From the NCBI RefSeq assembly GCF_014836935.1, contig NZ_JACSPW010000013.1:1-64000 (forward strand): 64,000 bases of DNA, in the 5' to 3' direction. The position numbers and the translations under genes are program-made. Below the pieces are notes generated by a model. The model made no database searches. It saw only the letters and a list, made by a program, of their open reading frames with translations, and was not told the origin of the DNA. Shown in pieces: positions 7,921-16,450 of the stretch; the first letter of the stretch is position 1; the number at the start of each line of letters is the position of its first letter. Source of the stretch: Solibacillus merdavium. Its GTDB lineage: Bacteria > Bacillota > Bacilli > Bacillales_A > Planococcaceae.

Positions 7921-10900
7921 GTGGAAAGGATGGAGCAACATATTTTTGTCTCGAAACTTATATCTCCGACACCGGCGAATAACTATTTAAGAAGAGCAAA
8001 ATTAATGAAAAAGCTTTCTGATTGGCCACATGCAAAATGTACCATCTTACATAGTAGCGCAGGGTATGGAAAAACATCGCTTATTAGTCAATTTATAAAT
8101 GATCAAAAAACAAAATGCGCCTGGTACCAAATAACATCAGATGATGATTCAATATTTCCGTTCTTACGCCATTTCATTTTTAGTATCCAGCAGCACTTCC
8201 CTTCATTTGGTGAAAAGCTAAAGGGATGGGATGTCACGGTAAAGTTTCATAACATGGAAGAGTTATTGCAGCTTTCAAAGCAAATTGCCAATGAGCTGTA
8301 CGATATTAAAGAACCATTTTTAATTGTGCTGGACGATTATCACCATGTCTCACATGTATTTCCGATTAATTATGTTATGAATCAAATACTTCAATATTTA
8401 CCTGGCAATCTTCATATTATTGTCGCAACGAGGAAAATGCCGGAGTGGAGCTGTTTATTAACGCTACGGATGAATAATCAGTTAATCGAATGTTTAGAGC
8501 AGGAGTTTATATTTTCTGAAGATGATGTTCAATATTTATTTGAGGCCTTTTTTGAACGGCAATTAACTGATGAACAATGTGAATTTATTATGCAGATGAC
8601 GGAAGGCTGGGCGATGGCAATTATGCTGCTTGGCTATAAGGCTAAGTATAGTCACGAACAGCTCGTTGATATTGCAGAAGGAACAGTCGGTAATTTTTTT
8701 GCCTATCTATCTGCAGAAGTGTTCGACAAACTAGACGAGCAGCTTCAGCTTCAGCTTTTAAAGCTTGGTATTCATCAAGTTATTTCGCTTGAGGTAATTA
8801 CAGAGTTATATGGACCTGAATGGATTGAACAAGTAAAGCCGAAATTAGATGAGCTTGCATTTATTACACCATTAGCAGGAGGTACAAAATATCGTTTCCA
8901 TGCATTGTTCCAACAATTCCTGCAGCAGCGGTTGAGCGAATACTACCCGGACTTATATGAGGAGTTTCATGAACAGGCAGCCGAGTATTATGCTTATCAA
9001 AATTTAGGTGTACTGGCGGTCACACATGCGGCACAGCTAAAAAATCCACATTACTATATCACATTATTATTGCAATTCGCTCCCCACTTTATTGAAGCTG
9101 GTCAATTTGAATTTCTTTTGGAAAGGTTGAAAGATTTTTCAATTGATCAAAAGCCGTATCAGCTTCTATATTATGAAGGGGAATGTCAACGGTACCGCGC
9201 ACAATATGAAAGGGCGAAAAATGCATACAATGAATGTTTTATAAAAGCCCAATTGCAGCAAGATCAATTATTTTTAATGCGCTCCCAATTTGGTCTTGCC
9301 AACATTTATTTAGATACCCTTCAGCCAGTTTTCGCGGAACATCACTTGCAGCAGGCTATTGCATTATTAAATGAAGTTAAAATTAGCGATACAGAACGCC
9401 ATCTTATTAATAGCCTATATACGGAAAACCTCATTAATTTAGGGAAAGCGGGAGAGGCTCTTCGTTGGAGTAAGTCACAAAATTTACAGTTAAGTATTAA
9501 TAATATAGATGCGCGGCTTTATTTACGGCATGGTCAATTGGAAATAGCGAAAGAGTTGTTAAATGCACGTGTTTCGAAACCGTTTCAATGGGAGGAAGCA
9601 CACCGTACGACAGATTTACTGCTCGTTTTGATTGATATATTAATGGGTGAAAATGTACAGGCCTATAGCCGTATTATTGAAGGTGGCAAAGAAGAGCTCG
9701 TTGATATGCCATATACACTTGCACTTACAAAGCTACGTAAAGGGCTTGCACTTTTAAATATGGAAATGAAAGATTTTGAGCGTGCAAAAGCATGCTTTGA
9801 TGAGACACTTGAGCTATTAAATCAAATACACGTTAAGCGTATTAAAGCCGAGTGTTATATGGGGCTCATTTTATATTATCGCAGTAATGTCATTGAGGCG
9901 AAACGCCATGCTCAAATCGGTTTAAGGGAAACAAACAAAGTACAGGACTTTTGGATGTCTGCATTATTACTGACAGCATTAACGAAAGTGTTGGCCGAAA
10001 ATAGCCATTTTGAAGAGGCAATCGATACGGCAAAACAAGCTTTATCCTATTATGAACGTAGTGAAGATTCGTATGGACAAATGGTCTGTTCTTTCTGGCT
10101 TGCGTACTGTTTTTCAAAAGTGGATGATCAACAAAACGCATCTGAAAACTATCTGCATTTCTGGAATTTATGTGTGAATGATTATCCGTTTTTTATTGAG
10201 AAGAAAACACTTTTCGGACCGCAGCATTTAATCTTATTTGTACAGCTCGCTAAACAGTTGCAGCATGACGTGCCCGTATTTGGCCAATTAAAAATACAGG
10301 ATGCACCCAGTACAGAGCTATCTCTGACTTTATTCGGCCCTATCCAGATTCGACGGGATTATAATGTTATTCAAGAAAAAGAGTGGAAACGAATGAAAGC
10401 GAAGGAACTGTTTTTATATTTATATATTCACCGTGAGCAATTCGTATCGCGCCAGCAAATTTGTGAAGCAATTTGGCAACAGGATGAAGAAGCGATGCAA
10501 CGTGATTTTAAAGTAGTTTTTAATGCGATGTTAAAAACGTTGGAGCCGACCCGTTCTGCACGTGAGGAAAGCCACTTTATAACGCGTCGCCAGCATTTAT
10601 ATAAACTGGAGGATCGCTGGATTCAAAGTGATGTAGCGCACTTTACGTATTATGCGCAGCGCGGAATGGAAGAAAAGACAGCCAAGCTTTCAAATGAATG
10701 GCTAAAGCTTGCAATGAGGTTGGTGGATGGTCAGTTTTGTTCGGATTTTGAACGTGAGTGGATTGGATCGATTCAGGCTCATTACAATGAGCAAATACTG
10801 AAAATTCTGGAGCGTGTCGCACAAAACTATGTCCGGCTTCAGCAATTTGATAAAGTCATTCGTTGGGCAGAGCGCATTATTGCATTGGATGACGGTCATG

Positions 10901-11061
10901 AAGAGGGGTACCGATTGTTAATGCTTGCTCATTATTATCTAGGGAATCGCCGAGAAGCACTAAAACAGTATGAGCGCTGTGTAAATGTACTTGATGAACA
11001 ATACAAAATTACACCGATGGACCCGACCGAGCAATTGTACGAACTTGTATTAAAAATGTAA
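7921..11061 (+). CDS. Large MalT/SARP-type transcriptional activator (AAA + TPR + wHTH-BTAD)
   Basis: A 1,046-residue regulator. An N-terminal STAND/MalT-like NTPase shows Walker A SSAGYGKT (45-52) and Walker B LIVLDD (134-139), with a VATRKMPEW strand behind. Residues about 340-780 are helical, TPR-like repeats, which usually form the ligand or partner sensor. From about residue 800 an OmpR-type winged helix (LTLFGPIQIRRD...) runs into a bacterial transcriptional activator (BTAD) domain, the SARP/AfsR architecture, instead of the LuxR domain of MalT. It starts at GTG 7921 or ATG 7930. It lies just upstream of the ABC/acyl-CoA cluster on the same strand, which it very likely activates through the TGTAAC repeats. 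Confidence 0.85.
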   Translation: MERMEQHIFVSKLISPTPANNYLRRAKLMKKLSDWPHAKCTILHSSAGYGKTSLISQFINDQKTKCAWYQITSDDDSIFPFLRHFIFSIQQHFPSFGEKLKGWDVTVKFHNMEELLQLSKQIANELYDIKEPFLIVLDDYHHVSHVFPINYVMNQILQYLPGNLHIIVATRKMPEWSCLLTLRMNNQLIECLEQEFIFSEDDVQYLFEAFFERQLTDEQCEFIMQMTEGWAMAIMLLGYKAKYSHEQLVDIAEGTVGNFFAYLSAEVFDKLDEQLQLQLLKLGIHQVISLEVITELYGPEWIEQVKPKLDELAFITPLAGGTKYRFHALFQQFLQQRLSEYYPDLYEEFHEQAAEYYAYQNLGVLAVTHAAQLKNPHYYITLLLQFAPHFIEAGQFEFLLERLKDFSIDQKPYQLLYYEGECQRYRAQYERAKNAYNECFIKAQLQQDQLFLMRSQFGLANIYLDTLQPVFAEHHLQQAIALLNEVKISDTERHLINSLYTENLINLGKAGEALRWSKSQNLQLSINNIDARLYLRHGQLEIAKELLNARVSKPFQWEEAHRTTDLLLVLIDILMGENVQAYSRIIEGGKEELVDMPYTLALTKLRKGLALLNMEMKDFERAKACFDETLELLNQIHVKRIKAECYMGLILYYRSNVIEAKRHAQIGLRETNKVQDFWMSALLLTALTKVLAENSHFEEAIDTAKQALSYYERSEDSYGQMVCSFWLAYCFSKVDDQQNASENYLHFWNLCVNDYPFFIEKKTLFGPQHLILFVQLAKQLQHDVPVFGQLKIQDAPSTELSLTLFGPIQIRRDYNVIQEKEWKRMKAKELFLYLYIHREQFVSRQQICEAIWQQDEEAMQRDFKVVFNAMLKTLEPTRSAREESHFITRRQHLYKLEDRWIQSDVAHFTYYAQRGMEEKTAKLSNEWLKLAMRLVDGQFCSDFEREWIGSIQAHYNEQILKILERVAQNYVRLQQFDKVIRWAERIIALDDGHEEGYRLLMLAHYYLGNRREALKQYERCVNVLDEQYKITPMDPTEQLYELVLKM

Positions 11062-11071
11062 ATAGATTGAG

Positions 11072-11111
11072 AGCTATGTTGAAAATATAATTTCGACATA
11101 GCTTTTTTTAT
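11072..11111 (+). terminator. Intrinsic terminator after the regulator gene
   Basis: AGCTATGTTGAAA pairs with TTTCGACATAGCT, followed by seven T residues. Confidence 0.9.
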
Positions 11112-11190
11112 TGGAAAGGCAGGAGCGAGTGCGAGTTAGTAAGAGGGGTATTTTGAGGGATTAGTGGAGGGGGCGTGAAGAGTGTTTTAT

Positions 11191-11400
11191 TTAGAACAAA
11201 CGAGCCGGTTATTAGAAGAATTTAGTGTGGTATTAGAAGATTGAAAACCGATTTTAGAACAATGCAAAGCGATATTAGCACAACCGAACTATATATTAGA
11301 AAATCGTAATTATATTAGATCAAATTAATTTTTATTAGAAGATATCAACTTTTATTAGAACAAATTAATTTTTAGAAGAGCAATGCGCTGTTTATTGGAT
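11191..11400 (+). repeat. 21-bp-period TTAGAA repeat array, locus 1
   Basis: Eleven TTAGAA-like boxes start at 11191, 11212, 11233, 11254, 11275, 11296, 11315, 11335, 11355, 11372 and 11395. The first five steps are exactly 21 bp, later ones 17-23 bp. Most boxes are preceded by TTA or TA; the rest of each unit is not conserved. Stops in every frame exclude a protein. The array sits just behind the regulator's terminator and before the ABC operon. Confidence 0.8.
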
Positions 11401-11478
11401 ATCTCTTAGGTTGGGCAATGGCATAGCGACTCAAATTCTCTACGGAATTCCCCCTTTATTCCCATCCCGTTTATTGAA

Positions 11479-11534
11479 TGTAACTCATTTGTAACTTGGC
11501 GATGTTACATTACGATTAAGCAGATAGCTATGCT
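11479..11534 (+). promoter_or_regulatory. Promoter of the ABC/acyl-CoA operon with 11-bp-spaced TGTAAC operators
   Basis: TGTAAC occurs at 11479-11484 and 11490-11495, exactly 11 bp apart, and its inverse GTTACA at 11504-11509. A weak -35 (TTACAT, 11505-11510) and -10 (TATGCT, 11529-11534, 18-bp spacer) follow. SARP-family activators are known to bind heptamer direct repeats spaced by one helical turn next to a poor -35, so this layout matches the regulator encoded upstream. Confidence 0.6.
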
Positions 11535-11560
11535 GAAAATATTGCTGGGAGGGACATTGT

Positions 11561-12817
11561 ATGAAAAAGCGTTTATGGTTAATTTTTGCGGTGTTATCGG
11601 TTTTCTTATTAGTTGCATGTAACAGTGATTCAGCAGACAGTGATGATTCATCAACTACAACTACTTCAGCTGAGCAAGGTGAGAGCAGTACAAAAGAAAC
11701 GGCTGCTTCATCAGATCCGATTAAAGTTGGTGTACTTGCATCATTAACAGGAGCACTAGAATCGTACGGCAAGCAAACGAGAAATGGCTTCGAATTAGGA
11801 CTTGAATATGCAACAGACGGCACGATGGAAGTGGAAGGACGTAAAATCGAAGTCGTTTGGGAAGATACAGAAACAAAGCCGGAAGTAGCGGTGCAAAAGG
11901 CAACGAAGCTATTGGAAGATGACGCGGTAGATTTTTTAGTCGGCTCTTCAAGTTCAGGTGACACATTGGCAGTACTTCCATTAGCAGAAGAGTATGAAAA
12001 GATTATGATTGTTGAACCAGCAGTAGCAGATAGTATTACAGGTTCAGAGTTTAACCCTTACATCTTTCGAACAGCGCGAAATTCATCGCAGGATGCTTAT
12101 GCAGCGGCAGCGGCAATTGCAGGAGAAGGTGTAAAAATCGCGACATTTGCACCTGACTATTCATTCGGCTGGGATGGGGTATCGGCGTTTAAAGCAGCGG
12201 CTGAAAAATTAGGAGCTGACATCGTATTGGAAGAATATGCAGATCCAGCAGCAACTGACTTCACGTCCAATTTACAAAAAATTATAGAAGCGAAACCAGA
12301 GTTTCTATTCGTTGTATGGGCAGGGGCTAACTCTCCTTGGAACCAGATTGCAGATTTAAAGCTACAGGAAAAAGGGATTAAAATCTCAACTGGTGCACCT
12401 GACATTATTGCGCTTCAATTTATGGAACCTTTAGTAGGTATGGAAGGATTCTCGGTATACCACCATACATTACCAAACAATGAAGTGAACGATTGGTTAG
12501 TAGAAGAGCATAAAGCAAGATTCAACGGAGAGGTACCTGATTTGTTCACACCTGGAGGATTTACAGCGGCGGTTGCGATTGTAGAAGCACTGAAAAAATC
12601 AGGTGGGGATGCAGATGGAAATGCACTCATTCCTTTAATGGAAGATATGTCATTTGAAACGCCAAAAGGAACGATGACATTCCGTAAAGAAGACCACCAG
12701 GCATTGCAAACGATGTACGCTATCCGACTTGAAAAGGTAAGTGAATTTGATTATCCAGTACCGGTATTAATACGCGAACTACTTCCTGAAGAAACCGAAC
12801 CTCCTATTTTAAATTAG
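11561..12817 (+). CDS. ABC transporter substrate-binding lipoprotein (Leu/Ile/Val-type)
   Basis: A 418-residue periplasmic-binding-protein type 1 of the branched-chain amino acid family. It has a signal peptide with lipobox LLVAC (Cys20), a Ser/Thr/Asp/Glu linker (about 22-50), then PIKVGVLASLTGALESYGKQTRNG, the usual first lobe of the family. It is lipid-anchored outside the membrane and captures the substrate for the LivFGHM-type importer encoded next. Given the acyl-CoA enzymes in the unit, the ligand is more likely a carboxylate or short acyl compound than an amino acid (inference). The terminator behind it probably makes the binding protein more abundant than the importer. Confidence 0.9.
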   Translation: MKKRLWLIFAVLSVFLLVACNSDSADSDDSSTTTTSAEQGESSTKETAASSDPIKVGVLASLTGALESYGKQTRNGFELGLEYATDGTMEVEGRKIEVVWEDTETKPEVAVQKATKLLEDDAVDFLVGSSSSGDTLAVLPLAEEYEKIMIVEPAVADSITGSEFNPYIFRTARNSSQDAYAAAAAIAGEGVKIATFAPDYSFGWDGVSAFKAAAEKLGADIVLEEYADPAATDFTSNLQKIIEAKPEFLFVVWAGANSPWNQIADLKLQEKGIKISTGAPDIIALQFMEPLVGMEGFSVYHHTLPNNEVNDWLVEEHKARFNGEVPDLFTPGGFTAAVAIVEALKKSGGDADGNALIPLMEDMSFETPKGTMTFRKEDHQALQTMYAIRLEKVSEFDYPVPVLIRELLPEETEPPILN

Positions 12818-12829
12818 TAAATAAGTGAG

Positions 12830-12870
12830 GCTGTCTAAAAAGTGAAGAACTTTCAAGACAGCCTTTTGTT
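12830..12870 (+). terminator. Intrinsic terminator after the binding-protein gene
   Basis: GGCTGTCT pairs with AGACAGCC, followed by TTTTG. It lies inside the presumed operon, so it should act as an attenuator or partial stop. Confidence 0.7.
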
Positions 12871-12883
12871 ATAAGGGTTTCCA

Positions 12884-13070
12884 TGGAGTTTATACGAAAT
12901 GGAATGGAGGGGAGGCAGTTAAAAAACTTCCTTCATTTCCAAGTGGTTGTTGCTTCTGCGGTGGTCGCAATAAATTGCCACCATCCTCGGCGCAAAGAAA
13001 CAAAGACAAACAAGTTTGACTTTGTTTCTTGCCCGCGGAAAGCGTCCGACCCGTAATGGAAATCAACTAA
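12884..13070 (+). repeat. Degenerate copy of the GCGGAAAGCGTCC intergenic element
   Basis: The stretch begins near AATGGAATGGAGGGGAGG and ends with CCCGCGGAAAGCGTCC (about 13031-13047) and TGGAAATCAAC, the same landmarks as the elements at 47640 and 55174. The middle differs and carries a hairpin, CAAAGAAACAAAG pairing with CTTTGTTTCTTG. This makes the upstream part of the ATPase frame an artefact. Confidence 0.5.
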
Positions 13071-13084
13071 GAGAGGGTGAGATG

Positions 13085-13843
13085 ATGGAACCGATTATAA
13101 AAACAAGCAATTTATCGATTAAGTTTGGCGAGCATAAAGCGGTAGATAACATTAACTTTGAAATGTCAGCTAAGCATTTTAAATCCATTATTGGACCTAA
13201 TGGTGCAGGAAAAACAACTTTCTTTAATTTGATCAGTGGTGAACTGGAGCCAACAGAAGGAGATGTGTTTTTTAAAGGACTATCTCTTCGGAAAAAGTCC
13301 TCTGTTGAGCGAACTCGTTTAGGTATAGGACGATCATTTCAAATTACGAATGTATTTCCGAATTTAACGGTTCTGGAAAACGTACGCCTTGCAGTTCAGT
13401 CAAAGCGGAAAGTGCGCTTTCATATGCTCAACCACTTTCTGAAATATAAAGAGATTACGAATGAAGCGATTGGAATTTTAGAACAAGTGCTATTAACCGA
13501 CAAAATGCATCAAGTAGCGAATCAGCTGTCGCATGGCGAAAAAAGAAAGCTTGAAATAGGTATGTTACTGGCACTTGATACTGAAATTTTATTACTGGAT
13601 GAGCCGACAGCAGGCATGTCACTGGAAGAAGTACCTGCAATTTTAGATGTTATTCGTTCAATTAAGGAGCGCGGTGATAAAACGATTCTATTAATCGAGC
13701 ACAAAATGGATATGATTATCGATTTGTCCGATTCGATTATGGTGCTGTTCAATGGTGCACTGTTAGCTGATGGAACACCTGAAGAGATTATGAACAATGA
13801 AACGGTACAACAAGCGTATTTAGGAGGCCTTGCATATGACTAA
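13085..13843 (+). CDS. Branched-chain-type ABC importer ATPase, LivG-like
   Basis: About 252 residues with Walker A GPNGAGKTT, signature LSHGEKRKLEIGMLLA, Walker B ILLLDEPTAGMS and the LivG-typical GRSFQITNVFPNLTVLENV. The frame is open to 13016, but that stretch is the intergenic repeat; GAGAGGG precedes two ATGs (13082, 13085), and the second is better spaced. It pairs with the next ATPase to energise import. The end overlaps the next gene by eight bases. Confidence 0.9.
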   Translation: MEPIIKTSNLSIKFGEHKAVDNINFEMSAKHFKSIIGPNGAGKTTFFNLISGELEPTEGDVFFKGLSLRKKSSVERTRLGIGRSFQITNVFPNLTVLENVRLAVQSKRKVRFHMLNHFLKYKEITNEAIGILEQVLLTDKMHQVANQLSHGEKRKLEIGMLLALDTEILLLDEPTAGMSLEEVPAILDVIRSIKERGDKTILLIEHKMDMIIDLSDSIMVLFNGALLADGTPEEIMNNETVQQAYLGGLAYD

Positions 13844-14543
13844 TATTTTAACCTTGGAGCGTGTGGAAACGTTTATTTCACAATATCATATTTTGCAAGG
13901 TATCGATTTTGAAGCGAAAGCGGGAGAAGTATCTGTTTTATTAGGGCGAAACGGTGCCGGGAAAACGACGACACTTCGGACGATTATGGGTTTAACACCT
14001 GCATCGAAAGGTACGATTCATTTCGATGGGAAAGATATTACGAAAATGGCACCCTATGATATCGCAAATAGTGGAATTGGCTATGTGCCTGAGGATCAAG
14101 GGATTTTCGGACAGCTAACAGTCGAAGAAAATATGAAAGTGGCAATCCGAAAAGAAACCGATGCAACAATGCAAAAGCAGACATACATTTTAGAGTTATT
14201 CCCGGATTTAAAAAAATTCTGGAAAAAACAGGGCGGTAATTTATCAGGTGGTCAAAAGCAAATGCTTGCAATGGCAAGAGCGTTTGTCAATGACAGCAAG
14301 CTGCTTTTAATCGATGAACCATCAAAAGGCCTTGCACCGATTGTCATTGAGAAAGTGATGGAGGCCATTACGGAAATGAAAAAGCATACTTCGATTGTGC
14401 TAGTCGAACAGAACTTCATGATGGCCAGTAAAATCGGAGATACATTCACATTAATTGATGACGGGCGGACCGTACAGTCAGGGGAAATGCAAAATTTAAT
14501 CGAAGACGAACAGCTGAAACGCAAATATTTAGGTATAGGGTAA
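13836..14543 (+). CDS. Branched-chain-type ABC importer ATPase, LivF-like
   Basis: 235 residues: Walker A GRNGAGKTTT, signature NLSGGQKQMLAMARA, Walker B LLLIDEPSKGLAP, and the LivF-like GIGYVPEDQGIFGQLTVEENM. The start is ATG 13836, eight bases behind AGGAGG; an in-frame TTG at 13830 is too close to that site. It overlaps LivG's stop, giving translational coupling. It should form the ATPase heterodimer with the LivG-like protein. Confidence 0.9.
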   Translation: MTNILTLERVETFISQYHILQGIDFEAKAGEVSVLLGRNGAGKTTTLRTIMGLTPASKGTIHFDGKDITKMAPYDIANSGIGYVPEDQGIFGQLTVEENMKVAIRKETDATMQKQTYILELFPDLKKFWKKQGGNLSGGQKQMLAMARAFVNDSKLLLIDEPSKGLAPIVIEKVMEAITEMKKHTSIVLVEQNFMMASKIGDTFTLIDDGRTVQSGEMQNLIEDEQLKRKYLGIG

Positions 14544-14556
14544 GGAGGGGAATCAG

Positions 14557-15420
14557 ATGGAATTATTAATCAGTTTAACAATTAACGGGCTCGCAACAGG
14601 AATGCTTATTTTCCTATTGGCTGCTGGATTAACCCTTATTTTCGGTTTGATGGATGTGCTGAATTTTGCCCATGGTGGACTGTTCGTATGGGGCGCATAT
14701 ACCGGTGTTTTTACTTATGCATGGAGCAATAGTTTTCTAGTTGGAATTATTGTCGCGATTCTTACGGGTCTTGTTCTAGGATTTATTACGGAAAAGCTCA
14801 TTATTAAACCAGTTTATGGAAATCACGTACAGCAAATTTTAATCACACTTGGATTTATGCTCGTGCTCCAGGAAATGATTAAAGTTGTGTTCGGTCCAAA
14901 TGGTGTCCCTGTTAAAGTTCCTTCTTACTTGGCAGGCAGCTGGCAAATTGGCGATTTAACAATTATTAAATACCGGATTTTTATTATCGTAGTAGGCTTT
15001 GCTTTATTTGGGGTTTTGTATTTCATTTTAAATCGTACCAAAATAGGCCTGGTCGTTCGGGCTGGTGTTATGAATCGGGAAATGACACAGGCGTTAGGTA
15101 TTAATATTAAACGCGTATTTTTAATTGTCTTTATGTGTGGTGCGGCATTGGCGGCGTTGGGCGGAATGCTGATGGCTCCGTATTCAGGGGTTGTATATGC
15201 GGAAATGGGAATGGAATATGCGATTTTAGGATTTATCGTTGTAGTAATCGGCGGAATGGGGAGCTTCCAAGGTTCGTTATTGGCAGCAATTTTAGTAGGG
15301 CTTGCCGGAAGTTTCATGGCGTACTATGTCCCGTTTTTATCCGTTGCAGTCAATATGATTTTAATGGCAAGTGTACTAATTTTCCGTCCACAAGGCTTAT
15401 TTACAGTTGCGAAGGGGTGA
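14557..15420 (+). CDS. Branched-chain-type ABC importer permease, LivH-like
   Basis: A 287-residue membrane protein with about eight hydrophobic segments. The family motif GLTLIFGLMDVLNFAHGGLFVWGAY lies at the N-terminus, and GGMGSFQGSLLAAILVG forms the conserved coupling region near the C-terminus. It forms the membrane channel with the LivM-like protein. GAGGGG lies upstream and only four bases separate it from the next gene. Confidence 0.9.
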   Translation: MELLISLTINGLATGMLIFLLAAGLTLIFGLMDVLNFAHGGLFVWGAYTGVFTYAWSNSFLVGIIVAILTGLVLGFITEKLIIKPVYGNHVQQILITLGFMLVLQEMIKVVFGPNGVPVKVPSYLAGSWQIGDLTIIKYRIFIIVVGFALFGVLYFILNRTKIGLVVRAGVMNREMTQALGINIKRVFLIVFMCGAALAALGGMLMAPYSGVVYAEMGMEYAILGFIVVVIGGMGSFQGSLLAAILVGLAGSFMAYYVPFLSVAVNMILMASVLIFRPQGLFTVAKG

Positions 15421-15424
15421 TTCG

Positions 15425-16450
15425 ATGATTAAACAGCCATTATTATTATCAAAAGTGAATGTTGTGTATGCAATAGTTGTCGGGGTCATGGCCGTATTAC
15501 CGTTTGTACTGGATTCTCGAACAATGACGATTTTATTAACACAGTTTTGTATTTTTGCAATACTTGCAATGAGTTACGATATTTTACTAGGTTACACGGG
15601 TATCATTTCATTTGGTCATGCAATGTTTTTTGGGATTGGCGCCTATACGACAGCGATTATGCTTAGTGATTACGGTCCGTCAATTGGAATCTTTGCTGTT
15701 TCTATTGTTGTTGGGATTGTACTGTCGGCCATTATTAGTGTGATTAGCGGTGCACTGACATTAAGGTTAAAAAGTCACTTTTATGCAATGTTTACTCTAG
15801 CCATTTCGGGTTTGTTTTTAGTGTTAGCTGAAAAATGGCGTACGGTAACGAAAGGAAATGATGGATTTACCTTTCGTGCTCCGGAATTGTTTCGGGAGCG
15901 GTTGTATTTTTACTTTCTTGTGCTCATTTGTTTAGTTGTAGTTTTCATTTTACTGAAACGTATTGTTGCATCTCCATTTGGAAAAGTGCTTGTAGCGATT
16001 CGGGAAAATGAACAACGCACTCGTTCATTGGGCTATAAAACGCTAGGGTATAAAATTATTGCTTCAGTAATAGCGGGTGCAGTTGCGAGTTTGGCAGGGT
16101 CGCTTTATGCTATTTCGTTACGATTCGTAAATACGAGTGTCATGACGATGGATATTACACTGGATGCACTGATGATGACAATTATTGGTGGAGTTGGGAC
16201 ATTAATTGGGCCAATTATTGGTGCAGGGGTCATTGAATTTGCCCAACATTACTTATCAGGTCTTGCAAGAGAGTACCCGATTTTTGAACGATGGATTATT
16301 TTCTTCGGTATTTTATATATTTTAGCTGTTATTTTCTTCCCTCGAGGCATCGTAGGTACAGTTTCTTTGCGCTACCATGAATGGAAACTGAAAAAAGGGC
16401 AAAAAACAAAGGCATCTGTAAAGCTTCGTGAAAAGGAGATACAGCGATGA
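15425..16450 (+). CDS. Branched-chain-type ABC importer permease, LivM-like
   Basis: A 341-residue permease with around ten hydrophobic segments. LivM markers are SYDILLGYTGIISFGHAMFFG and GGVGTLIGPIIGA. I start it at ATG 15425 behind AAGGGGTGA; the TTG at 15407 would lie inside LivH. Its TGA overlaps the ATG of the KAS III-like gene (ATGA). The basic C-terminal tail is cytoplasmic. Confidence 0.9.
   Translation: MIKQPLLLSKVNVVYAIVVGVMAVLPFVLDSRTMTILLTQFCIFAILAMSYDILLGYTGIISFGHAMFFGIGAYTTAIMLSDYGPSIGIFAVSIVVGIVLSAIISVISGALTLRLKSHFYAMFTLAISGLFLVLAEKWRTVTKGNDGFTFRAPELFRERLYFYFLVLICLVVVFILLKRIVASPFGKVLVAIRENEQRTRSLGYKTLGYKIIASVIAGAVASLAGSLYAISLRFVNTSVMTMDITLDALMMTIIGGVGTLIGPIIGAGVIEFAQHYLSGLAREYPIFERWIIFFGILYILAVIFFPRGIVGTVSLRYHEWKLKKGQKTKASVKLREKEIQR

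Noticed and set aside
11191-11400. CRISPR array
   Set aside because: The conserved part is only about 6-9 bp and the spacers are 12-15 bp, far too short for CRISPR; no cas genes are in the window.
13016-13084. N-terminal extension of the LivG-like ATPase
   Set aside because: The extra 23 codons are translated from the intergenic repeat element and have no ribosome site; a good site precedes the ATG pair at 13082/13085.
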